A stretch of DNA of 64,000 nucleotides from NCBI RefSeq assembly GCF_004349085.1, contig NZ_SMFM01000003.1, positions 224,269 through 288,268 on the forward strand. Reading direction: 5' to 3'. The stretch comes from Flavobacterium caseinilyticum (lineage in GTDB: Bacteria > Bacteroidota > Bacteroidia > Flavobacteriales > Flavobacteriaceae). This document shows, in pieces, positions 8,626-17,734 of this stretch. A program made the translations under genes and the position numbers. Position 1 is the first letter of the stretch, and each line of letters begins with the position of its first letter. The notes beneath the pieces were generated by a model. The model did no database searches, was not told where the DNA came from, and was given only the letters and a program-made list of their open reading frames with translations.

Positions 8626-10749
8626 TTACTCCAACTCTGGCAATAATACCACTCCCATGTTGTATAACGTAAAGGCCTGAATATCGACATTTTCCTGAAT
8701 GGTTGCTGCTACGGATTTTCCGGCGCCGTGTCCTGCATTGATGTCAATACGGATTAGGGTTGGGTTGGTTCCGGTTTGTTTTTCCTGTAATTCGGCAGCA
8801 AATTTGAAACTGTGCGCCGGTACAACTCTGTCATCGTGATCGCCCGTTGTGACCATGGTTGCCGGGTATTGAATCCCTTTTTTTATGTTGTGTACGGGAG
8901 AATATCCCTTGATGTAGTTGTACATTTCCTTGCTGTCCTGCGCCGTTCCGTAATCATACGCCCAACCTGCTCCTGCGGTAAAGGTATGGTAGCGCAACAT
9001 GTCCATCACGCCCACTGCCGGTAAAGCAACTCGCATCAAATCCGGACGTTGCGTCATGGTAGCTCCCACAAGCAATCCTCCGTTTGATCCACCGCGAATG
9101 GCTAGGTATTGTGAAGAGGTGTATTTCTCAGCAATCAGGTATTCTGCCGCTGCGATGAAATCATCAAATACATTTTGTTTTTGCATTTTGGTTCCGGCAT
9201 CATGCCATTTTTTTCCGTATTCGCCACCGCCACGTAAATTGGGTACGGCATAAACGCCTCCGTTTTCCATCCAAACGGCATTGGCAATGCTGAAACTTGG
9301 TGTCAAGCTCACGTTAAATCCTCCGTAACCATACAACATGGTTTGATTTGTCCCGTCAAGTTTCAATCCTTTTTTGTGGGTGATAATCATCGGGATTTTG
9401 GTTCCGTCTTTGGAGGTATAAAACACTTGCTTGGACTCGTATTTCTCGCTGTCAAAGTCTACTTTCGGTTTTTCATATACCGCAGATGTTCCTGTTGCTG
9501 GTTCGAATGAAAATATAGAACCCGGCGTGATGTAATTTGTGAAGGAATAATACAAGGTTTTCTCTTTTTTCTTTCCGCCAAAACCACCTGCAGTTCCTAC
9601 GCCCGGCAATTGGATTTCACGTAACAATTTCCCGGAATAATCATATTGTTTTACTACCGAAACGGCATCTTTCATATAGTTAGCAAAGAAATACCCTCCA
9701 CCTGTTGATGGAGACAACACATTCTCCGTTTCTGCAATAAAATCTTTCCAGTTTTCCGGTTTCGGGTTTTTCACGTCTACGGTAACGATGCGTTTGTTGG
9801 GCGCATTTAAATCGGTTTCTATGAATAATTTCCCGCCTTCGTTTTCGATGATGTTGTTGTCACTTTTGAAATTATCCACAATAGTCACAATAGGACTGTT
9901 GGGTTTTGTCAAATCTTTGATGTACAACTCGTTTCCATAGGTAGAATTAGACGCTGTGATAACCAAATAACGGTCATCTTCAGTCACGCCACCGCCTACA
10001 TAACGGCGTTTTTGATCTGCACCAAAAATTACTTTATCGTCTTTTTGTGCGGTTCCTAACTTGTGGAAATACAGTTTATGTTGGTCGGTTTTCGCCGACA
10101 ATTCACTTCCTTTTGGTTTGTCATAACTGGAATAGTAGAATCCTTCGTTTGCTTTCCAAGAAACACCACTGAATTTCACATCGACAATCGTGTCTTCGAT
10201 TATTTTTTGCGAAATAGCATCCATGATGATGACTTTTCTCCAGTCGCTTCCGCCTTCTGAAATGGCATAGGCTACTTTAGACCCATCTTTGGAGAAATCC
10301 AATCCGCCAAGCGAAGTGGTTCCGTCTTTAGAAAAGGTGTTGGGGTCCAAGAATACGGTTTCGGTTCCTTTGGCATCTTTTCTGTACAACACCGATTGGT
10401 TTTGCAAACCATTATTTTTATAGTAATACGTAAAATCTCCTTCTTTGAAAGGGGCTCCTATTTTCTCGTAATTCCATAGTTTTTCCATTCTTGCTTTCAA
10501 GACATTGCGAAACGGAATTTGGGCTAAATATCCGTAAGTCACTTCGTTTTGTGCTTTTACCCAAGCACCCGTTTCCGCAGATTTGTCGTCTTCTAGCCAG
10601 CGGTACGGATCCGGAAGCTTGGTATCGAAATAGACATCAACAGTTTCCCCTTTAGAGGTTACGGGATAGGTTATGGGTTTTGGATTTGGGTTTTGGCCAA
10701 AAGTCGCCATTGCAGAAGATACAGCCATTATTAAAAAAGTTTTTTTCAT
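8626..10749 (-). CDS. Prolyl oligopeptidase family serine peptidase (S9A)
   Basis: The protein has an N-terminal signal peptide ([19 protein letters not shown]), which is why I start at 10749 rather than at an in-frame ATG eight codons upstream. A seven-bladed beta-propeller occupies about residues 60-420. The C-terminal alpha/beta-hydrolase domain carries the nucleophile motif GGSNGGLL (Ser about 555), GDHDDRVVP (Asp about 639) and AGHGAGK (His about 674). It should cleave short proline-containing peptides in the periplasm. At about 707 residues it is full length for the family. It stands alone and is followed by a repeat block and then a hairpin terminator. Confidence 0.93.
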   Translation of the reverse strand: MKKTFLIMAVSSAMATFGQNPNPKPITYPVTSKGETVDVYFDTKLPDPYRWLEDDKSAETGAWVKAQNEVTYGYLAQIPFRNVLKARMEKLWNYEKIGAPFKEGDFTYYYKNNGLQNQSVLYRKDAKGTETVFLDPNTFSKDGTTSLGGLDFSKDGSKVAYAISEGGSDWRKVIIMDAISQKIIEDTIVDVKFSGVSWKANEGFYYSSYDKPKGSELSAKTDQHKLYFHKLGTAQKDDKVIFGADQKRRYVGGGVTEDDRYLVITASNSTYGNELYIKDLTKPNSPIVTIVDNFKSDNNIIENEGGKLFIETDLNAPNKRIVTVDVKNPKPENWKDFIAETENVLSPSTGGGYFFANYMKDAVSVVKQYDYSGKLLREIQLPGVGTAGGFGGKKKEKTLYYSFTNYITPGSIFSFEPATGTSAVYEKPKVDFDSEKYESKQVFYTSKDGTKIPMIITHKKGLKLDGTNQTMLYGYGGFNVSLTPSFSIANAVWMENGGVYAVPNLRGGGEYGKKWHDAGTKMQKQNVFDDFIAAAEYLIAEKYTSSQYLAIRGGSNGGLLVGATMTQRPDLMRVALPAVGVMDMLRYHTFTAGAGWAYDYGTAQDSKEMYNYIKGYSPVHNIKKGIQYPATMVTTGDHDDRVVPAHSFKFAAELQEKQTGTNPTLIRIDINAGHGAGKSVAATIQENVDIQAFTLYNMGVVLLPELE

Positions 10750-11162
10750 ATGTTGATATTTAGTGTTTTTCATCGGTCATATGTAATTCACATATCATCA
10801 TTGGTGCTTGCGACCCAATTAACGTTATGCTCATTTCATTAGATTCTGTTTTAGGTTGTTACAAAAATAGGGAAATAGTTAGTGTTGTTAAGGTGAGAAA
10901 GTCTTAAATAAAACTAAAAAAAACGTTTGCTTTTCGAATAGGATTTGGGTTGAATGAAATAGCAACTATTTTTTTCGCCACGAATTATTCGAGTTATAGT
11001 TTAAGTTAAAAGTTTAATGAATTTTAAAGCCAGTACAATTGTGTCCGCACTGCGGACGTAATTCAAATACGGCCACAGATGACACGGATTGAACGGATTC
11101 ACACTGATTTCATAGCTGATAGTTCTATATTTTCTGGTCAACATTTATGTCTGAACAGTACC
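10750..11162. other. Intergenic region with repeat-like remnants
   Basis: CAAAAATA at 10862-10869 is a minus-strand TAnnTTTG -7 candidate for the peptidase gene, without a clear -33 partner. Further left-to-right lies a short perfect palindrome GTCCGCACTGCGGAC (11043-11057). After it comes a CACAGATGACACGGATTGAA-type stretch (11074-11110) that resembles dispersed repeats seen in Flavobacteriaceae. I see no gene. Confidence 0.4.
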
Positions 11163-12179
11163 TTATTCATTGTCCTTTCCTTGCTCAAAATTCTGCAGTT
11201 CAATATTCACAGCTTCCAACAACTGTTGCTCCGTGGGCAGGTATAATTTATATTGACTGGCTACAATATTTTTCTCGTTTTCCGGCAGCGTAAATTTCAC
11301 TACTCCGTCATTTTTATTAGCACAAAGCAAAATATCAATAGTTGGATTTTCACGAGGCAGTTTTTCTACTCGATCATAATAATTCACATACATCTGTAAT
11401 TGACCGATATCCTGATGCGTAAGTTTATCTGTTTTGATTTCGATAATGACGAAGCATTGCAATATTCGATTATAAAAAACTAAGTCAGTAAAGAATTCAT
11501 CGCCATCAATATGTATTCTTTTTTGTCTGGCTACAAATGAAAAACCATTTCCCAGTTCCAATAAAAAATCCTGCAAATGAGTAATTATGGCACTTTCTAA
11601 ATCCCTTTCATAGTATGCTGCTTCCCTTTTTAACCCAAGAAACTCCAGATACATCGGGTCTTTTATAATCTCTTTAGCATCCGAAGGCAATTTTTCGTTT
11701 TTGGCTACAGCAAGTACGCTTTCTTTATCATTGCTGATTAAAAGTCGTTCCCAAAGACTGCTATAAATTTGACGTTCTAATTGCCTGGTATTCCAATTAT
11801 TTTTTACCGTTTCGGCTATGTAGAAGTCCATTTTATCTTGACTATCAAGACGAATAATTAGTTTGTAATGCGTCCAACTCAATTGCGAACGCAGTGCGTT
11901 CGCAATTGGAAAAGAGCGATAAAACTGTCTAAATAATTCTATTTGCCGTTTTGAAAAACCACTTCCAAACTCGGGTTCTAACTGTTGTGAAATGTATTTT
12001 GTTAAATACTCTCCATAATCCGCACGGTCCTTTCCATCTTGTTCTTCCTCGAAAATACGTTGCCCAATATATCAATACATTAAGGTTCTTTCATTGTCTA
12101 CCGCTCTAATTGCTTTGTCTTTCGAAGCTGTTATAATGGCTTTAATATCAGGAATTACAGATTGGTTTTGTAGCATCAT
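11163..12179 (-). pseudogene. YhcG/DUF1016-type PDDEXK nuclease, interrupted by an in-frame TGA
   Basis: The minus-strand frame begins at ATG 12179 and reads 35 codons to 'NERTLMY', then TGA (12074-12072), then continues without a break as 'YIGQRIFEEEQDGKDRADYGEYL...' to the stop at 11163. In this family the interrupted position is normally Trp (MYW-IG-RI), so TGG has become TGA. The undisturbed frame would give about 339 residues, the usual family length. The C-terminal PDDEXK core is intact (DLVFYN, VIIEIKTD, IGQLQMYVNYYD). A downstream TTG at 11882 could restart translation but would lose the N-terminal domain. A 29-bp perfect palindrome lies in the frame at 11880-11908. Family members are linked to restriction or recombination. 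A sequencing error cannot be excluded. Confidence 0.8.
11880..11908. repeat. 29-bp perfect palindrome inside the YhcG-type frame
   Basis: CAATTGCGAACGCA and its exact complement TGCGTTCGCAATTG flank a single G. In the reading frame it encodes part of 'IANALRSQLS'. The core CGCA-N-TGCG is also present in the smaller palindrome at 11043-11057. Confidence 0.8.
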
Positions 12180-12272
12180 AATTTTGGGTTATAAAAATTC
12201 ATTCGATTCTATACACAATAATACGAAAAAAGCACTGAAATAGTAATCAATGGTTTTTGTGCTTAAACCAAA

Positions 12273-12300
12273 AAAACGCTACTCTTTCGAATAGCGTTTT
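12273..12300. terminator. Hairpin terminator (copy 2 of an identical pair)
   Basis: This is base-for-base the same 28-base hairpin as at 8397-8424 (AAAACGCTA stem). On the minus strand it lies 30 bases after the lipoprotein gene of the TonB receptor locus and is followed by a T-run. Confidence 0.75.
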
Positions 12301-12329
12301 CTAAAATGGTTGACATCAGAATGAAGTGC

Positions 12330-12887
12330 TTATTTTACTTTAACTGGATATGTAATTTGTGCATCTGTTGCTCCACCGGCATTTGTAATATCCCCAGCTG
12401 CAACACCCGCTGCACTTTTAGCTGGTTCGTGTCTCAACACAACCACTATGTTTCCAGTTGCTGCTGCTGTACCTGTTTTCAAAGTAAAAGCCAATCCAAT
12501 AGGCTTCCCGTTAACATCGGCATCGGCATAAGTAAAAGCTCCTATTGTTGCTGGTGCCTGAAAAAACAACTGGTGCTCATCGCCTTCTTCTTTTATTTCC
12601 AATGTAATATCATCAACTGGCGTCACGGTCTCGTTTAGGAAACGCACTGCTCCTGTGTAAGTTGTGTTTACCAATAAATCTCCAGAAACAGTTACCACTG
12701 GCGCATTTGGTCCGTCTCCATCAAGATCTCTCGACGTCATAGTAATCGTCTGGCTTCCAGCGGTCAGAGTTGTAGTCACCGTTGTGATTACTTCTTCCTC
12801 ATTTACTGCAATTGGATCGTCATTGTTACAAGATGAAAAGCTTACTAAAGTGATTAATGCGATTGCTAAAATTTTTGAATTTTTCAT
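12330..12887 (-). CDS. Lipoprotein of the type 1 periplasmic-binding-fold group, partner of TonB receptor
   Basis: The 185-residue protein has a lipoprotein signal peptide (lipobox-like FSSC, then NNDDP) and a Thr-rich linker. A compact beta-rich domain follows, containing 'TSRDLDGDGPNAPVVTVSGDLL' in its first part and 'VVVLRHEPAKSA' near its end. I recognise it as the small lipoprotein often annotated as a type 1 periplasmic-binding-fold protein and encoded beside TonB-dependent receptors in Flavobacteriia. It probably sits on the outer membrane as a surface or periplasmic partner of the receptor encoded 21 bases upstream in the same operon. Substrate unknown. It ends just before a hairpin terminator. 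Confidence 0.75.
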   Translation of the reverse strand: MKNSKILAIALITLVSFSSCNNDDPIAVNEEEVITTVTTTLTAGSQTITMTSRDLDGDGPNAPVVTVSGDLLVNTTYTGAVRFLNETVTPVDDITLEIKEEGDEHQLFFQAPATIGAFTYADADVNGKPIGLAFTLKTGTAAATGNIVVVLRHEPAKSAAGVAAGDITNAGGATDAQITYPVKVK

Positions 12888-12908
12888 TTTATTGTTTTTG
12901 TTTACTTT

Positions 12909-15293
12909 TTAATAATTGAATTTTAATTGAATTTGAAAGTTTCTACCCATTTCATCGGCAAAAAAACGTTGCCTGTTCAGATAGTCCCTGTAAGTAGTGT
13001 TTAAAATATTTTGAACAGAAAATGCGATCGTTGCATTGGTTTTACCGAAAGTCTTGAATTTCATTTCCGAATAAAAATGCAACAATTGATAGGCCGGTGG
13101 CGGTGTACTGATATCTACCAGAACGGGTACTAACTCGTTATTCACGATAATGTTTGTAATGAAATTATTGTCAGGAAACTGATTTTGACGCAGTACCACT
13201 TCGCTCTTCAATTCGAGTTTCAAATCATTCCATTCGTTCTTTGAAAACTGTATTTTATTACTGAAATTCAATGGCGGAATATCTATTAACGATTCCTTGT
13301 TAGTGAGGTCTTTCCCGTTGACATAGCCTAAAGCGAAATCATGTTGCCATTGTTTGCTTATTTTCCAATGGGTTTGCACATCAACTCCCGTCAATCTTGC
13401 ATTAGTTTGTTGGTATTCCCAAACGGGGAAAGCACCACGAGTAGTTGTTTCAAAATCAATAGGACGCAAGAACATAAAATTGCGGACGCTATTGATAAAT
13501 GGATTCACCTCAACAGAGAAAGCGGTCCATTTTTTCTGCAATGTTGTCGATAGTTTGATTGCTTGTTCTTTGTCTAAAGCTAAATCGCCTAACTCGATAA
13601 TCCCGGTGGAATGATGCAAACCGTCACTAAAAAACTCGGATGGATTTGGGTTTCTTGTCGCAAGGCTAATATTAGAATACCAATTCAAGTCTGCATCAAA
13701 TTCCTTGTGAAACCCTGCACTGGCTGAAATATTATGAAACGTAAAACTAGGCTTTACTAACCATTTAAGACCATTTTCACCCACTATAAAATCAGCGAAT
13801 TCAGTTGCATAGCCTCTTTCGTCCCATCTGGATTTATAATAAAACTTAGCCGCATCCACTTGAGAAAAATCATAACGCATTCCTGCATCCACAGAAAAGC
13901 TATCCGATACATCATAACTGGCTATTCCATAAGTTCCAAATTCGATTCGTTCAAAATTAGGAATAAGCGGATCTATTCCCGTGGCTGGATTAGCAAAATT
14001 ATTCTGGAAGGAGGTGTTGAATCCCGTTTTTAAAGTCCAGTCATGAAGTGCTTTCTTGTAATCTACATTGATGGCATTAGTCGTTAATTCCAAGTCTAAA
14101 GCCGCTACGTTACTAAAACCTCCTCTTCGTACATCAAACTCTAATCTTTCATTGAACTGAAAAGAATACTGCACAGCCAGGGAAGCCGTTTCATCGAAAT
14201 AATAGTTGTAGTTCAACTTAGCCAGATGATGTTGCACCTTCTGCTTTGGATTTTTTATCGTGTACGTGAAATCATTTACAACCGAGGGAATTTTATTGGT
14301 AATGGAATTGTACAAATCGTTTACATTCCCGGTATGAGAAGCACTCAAAATACCAATCGTAGTATTGTAAAAACTGTAATAACCGGAAATATCATATTTT
14401 TTTCCAGTGAATTTTACATCTCCGGAAAAATTAGCTTCCCGATTTCCTGAATTGGACAATACATAATCCGGTGCTTCTTTGTCGCCTGAATACTTGAACG
14501 TTCCCAAAGCATTCCAACTCCATCCTTTGTCGTTTCCTTTGTGCAAACTTGTACTAACGGAACCCCCTCTGCCATTGGACGCCAAATTCAGAATGGTTTT
14601 ACCAAACAGCGTGTCTCTTTTTACTGAAACCGGTTCTATAACCACTAAACCTCCTACCGCATCACCACCATACTGCAACCCGGAAGCGCCTTTAATCACC
14701 GTTATTTTCCCCGCAGCGTTTACATCAAAATTGGGTGCATGTTCCGTTCCCCATTCTTGATCTTCTAATCGCACATTGTTATTGATAACTGGAACCCGAC
14801 TTCCAAACAAACCATTAATAACCGGCTTCACCACAGAACTTCCCGTTTTCAAGCTGGAAACTCCCGCTACCTCTTTAAGGATATCTCCAAGTGTCTGGTT
14901 GCTGAATTTTTCGATAGTTTCCGTTTTGATCTTTTGTTCCAATAGGGATTTGTTCAGCGTATTGGCTTTTTGCCTTATGATTACTTCACGAAGTTGGTCC
15001 GTATTTTCTTTTAAAGTAAAGTTCAAAACTTGGTCGCCCGATAAATTTACCAGCGTATCAACAGATTTATAACCAACATACGAAACGAATACTTTGATAT
15101 TTCCTGCAGGCAGTTTTTTTATGCTGTAGTTACCGGAAACATCCGAAGAAACGGTTTTTGTTCCAATGTGAATGTGACTCCCGGAAAGAGGCATTCCTCC
15201 TTGGGTAGTGATTTTCCCACTAACGGTGTTTTGCGCAAAACTAAGGCTGCAAAACAAACAGAAGCAGAAAACAATATAGATTTTTGTTTGCAT
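12909..15293 (-). CDS. TonB-dependent outer-membrane receptor
   Basis: The 794-residue protein has a signal peptide (ends SLSFAQ). It continues with a CarboxypepD_reg-like beta-sandwich (about 22-100), a plug domain (about 115-225, with 'INGLFGSRVPVINN', 'EHAPNFDVNAAGKITVIKG' and 'YGGDAVGGLVVIEP'), and a long barrel ending in FQIQLKFNY with a terminal aromatic. It should import a ligand across the outer membrane using TonB energy. The plug segment with 'DQEWGTEHAP' resembles receptors I associate with metal uptake such as ZnuD-like proteins; that is a weak inference. A His/Cys-rich small protein is encoded upstream and a lipoprotein downstream, which fits a metal or metal-complex uptake locus. 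Confidence 0.9.
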   Translation of the reverse strand: MQTKIYIVFCFCLFCSLSFAQNTVSGKITTQGGMPLSGSHIHIGTKTVSSDVSGNYSIKKLPAGNIKVFVSYVGYKSVDTLVNLSGDQVLNFTLKENTDQLREVIIRQKANTLNKSLLEQKIKTETIEKFSNQTLGDILKEVAGVSSLKTGSSVVKPVINGLFGSRVPVINNNVRLEDQEWGTEHAPNFDVNAAGKITVIKGASGLQYGGDAVGGLVVIEPVSVKRDTLFGKTILNLASNGRGGSVSTSLHKGNDKGWSWNALGTFKYSGDKEAPDYVLSNSGNREANFSGDVKFTGKKYDISGYYSFYNTTIGILSASHTGNVNDLYNSITNKIPSVVNDFTYTIKNPKQKVQHHLAKLNYNYYFDETASLAVQYSFQFNERLEFDVRRGGFSNVAALDLELTTNAINVDYKKALHDWTLKTGFNTSFQNNFANPATGIDPLIPNFERIEFGTYGIASYDVSDSFSVDAGMRYDFSQVDAAKFYYKSRWDERGYATEFADFIVGENGLKWLVKPSFTFHNISASAGFHKEFDADLNWYSNISLATRNPNPSEFFSDGLHHSTGIIELGDLALDKEQAIKLSTTLQKKWTAFSVEVNPFINSVRNFMFLRPIDFETTTRGAFPVWEYQQTNARLTGVDVQTHWKISKQWQHDFALGYVNGKDLTNKESLIDIPPLNFSNKIQFSKNEWNDLKLELKSEVVLRQNQFPDNNFITNIIVNNELVPVLVDISTPPPAYQLLHFYSEMKFKTFGKTNATIAFSVQNILNTTYRDYLNRQRFFADEMGRNFQIQLKFNY

Positions 15294-15367
15294 TTTCCTT
15301 GTTCAAAATATATAAACATGTGAATCATTTCCAAAATTGAAAATAATGTATTAATGTGAAATATAAT

Positions 15368-15712
15368 TTAAACTAATGGAGGAGCTCGAAGCGCAAAAAG
15401 GCTTCCTTTAAAGAATTGTGTGATTTCTTTGGACTTAAAATCAGCGTTATTTAAGTATAATTCTGCTGAATTTATTTTAAAATGAAGAAAAACAGGAAAT
15501 ATAAAACCGCTTAATTTATAATCGCACACATCACAAAAATCTAAATTATGATGTTCGTGTGTTATTTCAGCAGTGGCACTTTTCTTATGAACACATTGTA
15601 TGTTGGAAAGTTGCTGTGCTATATGTTCGTATTTATGAACGGATTGGAACAGCATCGAAAGCAATACTGTCATCGTTAATAAGAAACTAAATATAGAAAA
15701 ATTCTTTTTCAT
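15368..15712 (-). CDS. Small His/Cys-rich envelope protein upstream of TonB receptor
   Basis: The protein starts at ATG 15712 (MKKNFSIFSFLL); an alternative TTG at 15730 would overlap the likely promoter. It has one N-terminal hydrophobic segment, then a soluble part with HKYEHIAQQL, a Cys, 'THEHHNLDFCDVC' (His-rich plus CxxC), a second hydrophobic stretch and the C-terminal 'FALRAPPLV'. Short proteins of this plan, often ending in RAPP, accompany metal-related TonB receptors and efflux operons in Bacteroidota, so metal binding or sensing in the envelope is plausible. I do not recognise a named family. It is 74 bases upstream of the receptor and probably co-transcribed. Confidence 0.65.
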   Translation of the reverse strand: MKKNFSIFSFLLTMTVLLSMLFQSVHKYEHIAQQLSNIQCVHKKSATAEITHEHHNLDFCDVCDYKLSGFIFPVFLHFKINSAELYLNNADFKSKEITQFFKGSLFALRAPPLV

Positions 15713-15718
15713 CTTTGG

Positions 15719-15749
15719 CAAATATAACAATACTGAAATATAAATCCAT
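15719..15749 (-). promoter_or_regulatory. Candidate promoter of the TonB receptor locus
   Basis: On the minus strand TATATTTG (15726-15719) matches the TAnnTTTG -7 element. Nineteen bases upstream lies TGG rather than the ideal TTG. The -33 region overlaps one arm of the 15-bp inverted repeat (15742-15791). Transcription would start almost at ATG 15712, so the mRNA would be nearly leaderless if this call is right. Confidence 0.4.
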
Positions 15750-15791
15750 TTGTTTTAACAAAATATACATTTCGTCAAAACAAATGGATTT
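15742..15791. promoter_or_regulatory. 15-bp perfect inverted repeat upstream of the receptor locus
   Basis: AAATCCATTTGTTTT (15742-15756) and its exact complement (15777-15791) are separated by 20 bases. One arm lies over the predicted -33 region of the small-protein gene, so an operator is possible. It also lies 70 bases after the asd stop, but there is no T-run, so a classical terminator is less likely. Confidence 0.55.
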
Positions 15792-15861
15792 CAAAAATTA
15801 AACCAAAAATCAAATTTTCATTCTTCTGGAGAGGGAAAGCAAGCTTTTTTTACATAAAAAC

Positions 15862-16851
15862 TTAAACCAATTTCGCCGCAATCAAATATTCAGCAATTTG
15901 GATTGTATTTGTTGCTGCTCCTTTTCTCAAGTTGTCCGCAACAATCCACATATTCAAAGTGTTTTCCTGGCTTTCGTCACGACGAATTCTACCTACAAAA
16001 ACGTCATCTTTTCCTTGTGCATACATTGGCATTGGATACGTATAAGTATCGTTATTATCCTGAACTACTACGCCATCGGTATGATGCAAAATGTTTCTTA
16101 CTTCGTTTACGTCAAAATCATTCGAGAACTCCACGTTTACCGCTTCACTGTGTCCGCCAACAATTGGCACACGAACCGCAGTTGCTGTAACGGCAATTGT
16201 ATTATCGCTTAAGATTTTTTTAGTTTCACGAACCAGTTTCATCTCTTCCTTAGTGTATCCATTTTCTTCAAAAGAATCACATTGTGGAATCGCATTTCTG
16301 TGAATTGGGTATTTGTAAGCCATTTCGCCTTGAACACCTGCGTATTCATTTTCCAACTGTTGCACTGCTTTTACACCCGTTCCAGTAATGGATTGGTAGG
16401 TAGAAACAATTACACGTTTGATGTTATATTTTCTGTGTAAAGGAGCCAATACCAAGACCATTTGTATTGTGGAACAGTTAGGATTCGCAATGATTTTATC
16501 TGCTGCAGTCAGTTCAGTCGCATTGATTTCCGGAACGATCAATTTTTTGGTTGGATCCATTCTCCACGCCGATGAATTATCGATAACGGTTGTTCCTGCT
16601 GCTGCAAATTTTGGAGCCCACTCCAGTGAAGTATCGCCACCTGCAGAGAACAAAGCAATATCTGCTTTCATATCCACTGCGGTTTGGATGCCTACTACTT
16701 TATATTTTTTACCATTGTATTCAATTTCTTTACCCACTGATCGCTCAGAAGCAACCGGGATTAATTCTGTCACAGGGAAATTTCTTTCTGCCAAAACTTT
16801 CAACATTACTTCGCCAACCATTCCGGTAGCGCCTACAACTGCTATTCTCAT
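15862..16851 (-). CDS. asd: Aspartate-semialdehyde dehydrogenase
   Basis: The enzyme makes L-aspartate semialdehyde from aspartyl phosphate with NADPH, feeding lysine/diaminopimelate, threonine and methionine synthesis in the cytoplasm. The 329-residue sequence opens with the NADP-binding loop VVGATGMVGE. It has the active-site motif NPNCSTIQ (Cys126) and the later GGHSEAV motif with the catalytic-type His. Length and motifs match the bacterial family fully. The gene appears to be monocistronic, reading toward the TonB locus. Confidence 0.96.
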   Translation of the reverse strand: MRIAVVGATGMVGEVMLKVLAERNFPVTELIPVASERSVGKEIEYNGKKYKVVGIQTAVDMKADIALFSAGGDTSLEWAPKFAAAGTTVIDNSSAWRMDPTKKLIVPEINATELTAADKIIANPNCSTIQMVLVLAPLHRKYNIKRVIVSTYQSITGTGVKAVQQLENEYAGVQGEMAYKYPIHRNAIPQCDSFEENGYTKEEMKLVRETKKILSDNTIAVTATAVRVPIVGGHSEAVNVEFSNDFDVNEVRNILHHTDGVVVQDNNDTYTYPMPMYAQGKDDVFVGRIRRDESQENTLNMWIVADNLRKGAATNTIQIAEYLIAAKLV

Positions 16852-17234
16852 CTTATATTTTTATTACTGAATATTAAATTTGAAGTACAAAAGTAACTAA
16901 TATTAAAACCAAAACAAGTGGCTTCACAAAAAATAACAAAATGTTACATTTATAACATTTGACTAAAAATATGAAAATCCAAAGTAAAATTGTTTCAAGT
17001 AATTGTTTCTTTTTGAATGGCAAAGCTTATAAAATTATGTTCTATATAATATTTGAACCATTAAGAATTTAAGAAAATTAAGTTTCAAAGTGCTTCTTAA
17101 TGTAACCTAATTTCTCAATGGTAAAAAAAATGCTAGTGTCTAGATAAACTTTTAAAGAAAAACCGCCTCGATTACGAAGCGGTTTAGTCCTGAAATGTAT
17201 TCAGGATAAATTAGAATATATAATGTAGCAAAAA
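16852..17234. other. Intergenic region between mscL and asd
   Basis: This stretch of about 380 AT-rich bases holds the mscL terminator (17160-17185) and otherwise no gene or repeat that I can recognise. The asd promoter should lie at its left end, but I cannot place it with confidence. Confidence 0.4.
17155..17187 (-). terminator. Terminator of mscL
   Basis: AAACCGC (17160-17166) pairs with GCGGTTT (17179-17185), with extra TCG/CGA pairing inside. Read on the minus strand it ends in a T-run, about 50 bases after the mscL stop. Confidence 0.8.
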
Positions 17235-17648
17235 TTACTTTTTCAATAAATCTCGAATCTGAGTCAATAATTCTTCTTGAGTTGGTCCAACCGGCGCAAC
17301 TACAACAATTTCTTTTTTCTTGGCTTTTTCAGCGGCTCTTAAAATCACAAAAACAAAAAACGCAATAATAACGAAGTTTATAATAGCTTGTAGTAAATTC
17401 CCATAGGTAATTACAGCAGCGCCAGCCTTTTTGGCTGCGGCCAAATCAGGATAACTGTTCCCATCCAAAGTGATGAATTTTTGGGTAAAATCGATACCCC
17501 CAGTTATCAAGCCAACTATCGGCATAATGATATCATCCACAGCAGATCCAACAATTTTGCCAAATGCACCAGCAATAACTACTGCAGTAGCTAACGACAA
17601 TACGTCGCCCTTCATTAAAGAAGCTTTAAAATCACTTAAAAACCCCAT
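17235..17648 (-). CDS. mscL: Large-conductance mechanosensitive channel MscL
   Basis: The 137-residue membrane protein opens with [20 protein letters not shown], followed by the conserved first helix with '[20 protein letters not shown]' (gate-lining TM1) and '[13 protein letters not shown]'. A second transmembrane helix (about 85-107) and a C-terminal charged helix '[15 protein letters not shown]' follow. MscL is a pentameric inner-membrane safety valve that opens under membrane tension in osmotic downshock. The length is normal for the family. The gene stands alone with its own terminator. Confidence 0.96.
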   Translation of the reverse strand: MGFLSDFKASLMKGDVLSLATAVVIAGAFGKIVGSAVDDIIMPIVGLITGGIDFTQKFITLDGNSYPDLAAAKKAGAAVITYGNLLQAIINFVIIAFFVFVILRAAEKAKKKEIVVVAPVGPTQEELLTQIRDLLKK

Positions 17649-17734
17649 AATATATTTATTTAAGTTAAACTTGTTTAAGTTGCGAACATAATTAAAATTT
17701 TAACAAATCCATGAATAAATTATCGCTTTTTTAA

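Noticed and set aside
8453..8680. Open reading frame of 75 codons on the plus strand
   Set aside because: It is made of repeat sequence and overlaps the end of the peptidase gene.
12072..12074. TGA read as tryptophan or selenocysteine
   Set aside because: TGA works as a stop elsewhere in the window (for example the GIY-YIG gene), and only one such codon was seen, so a nonsense change is simpler.
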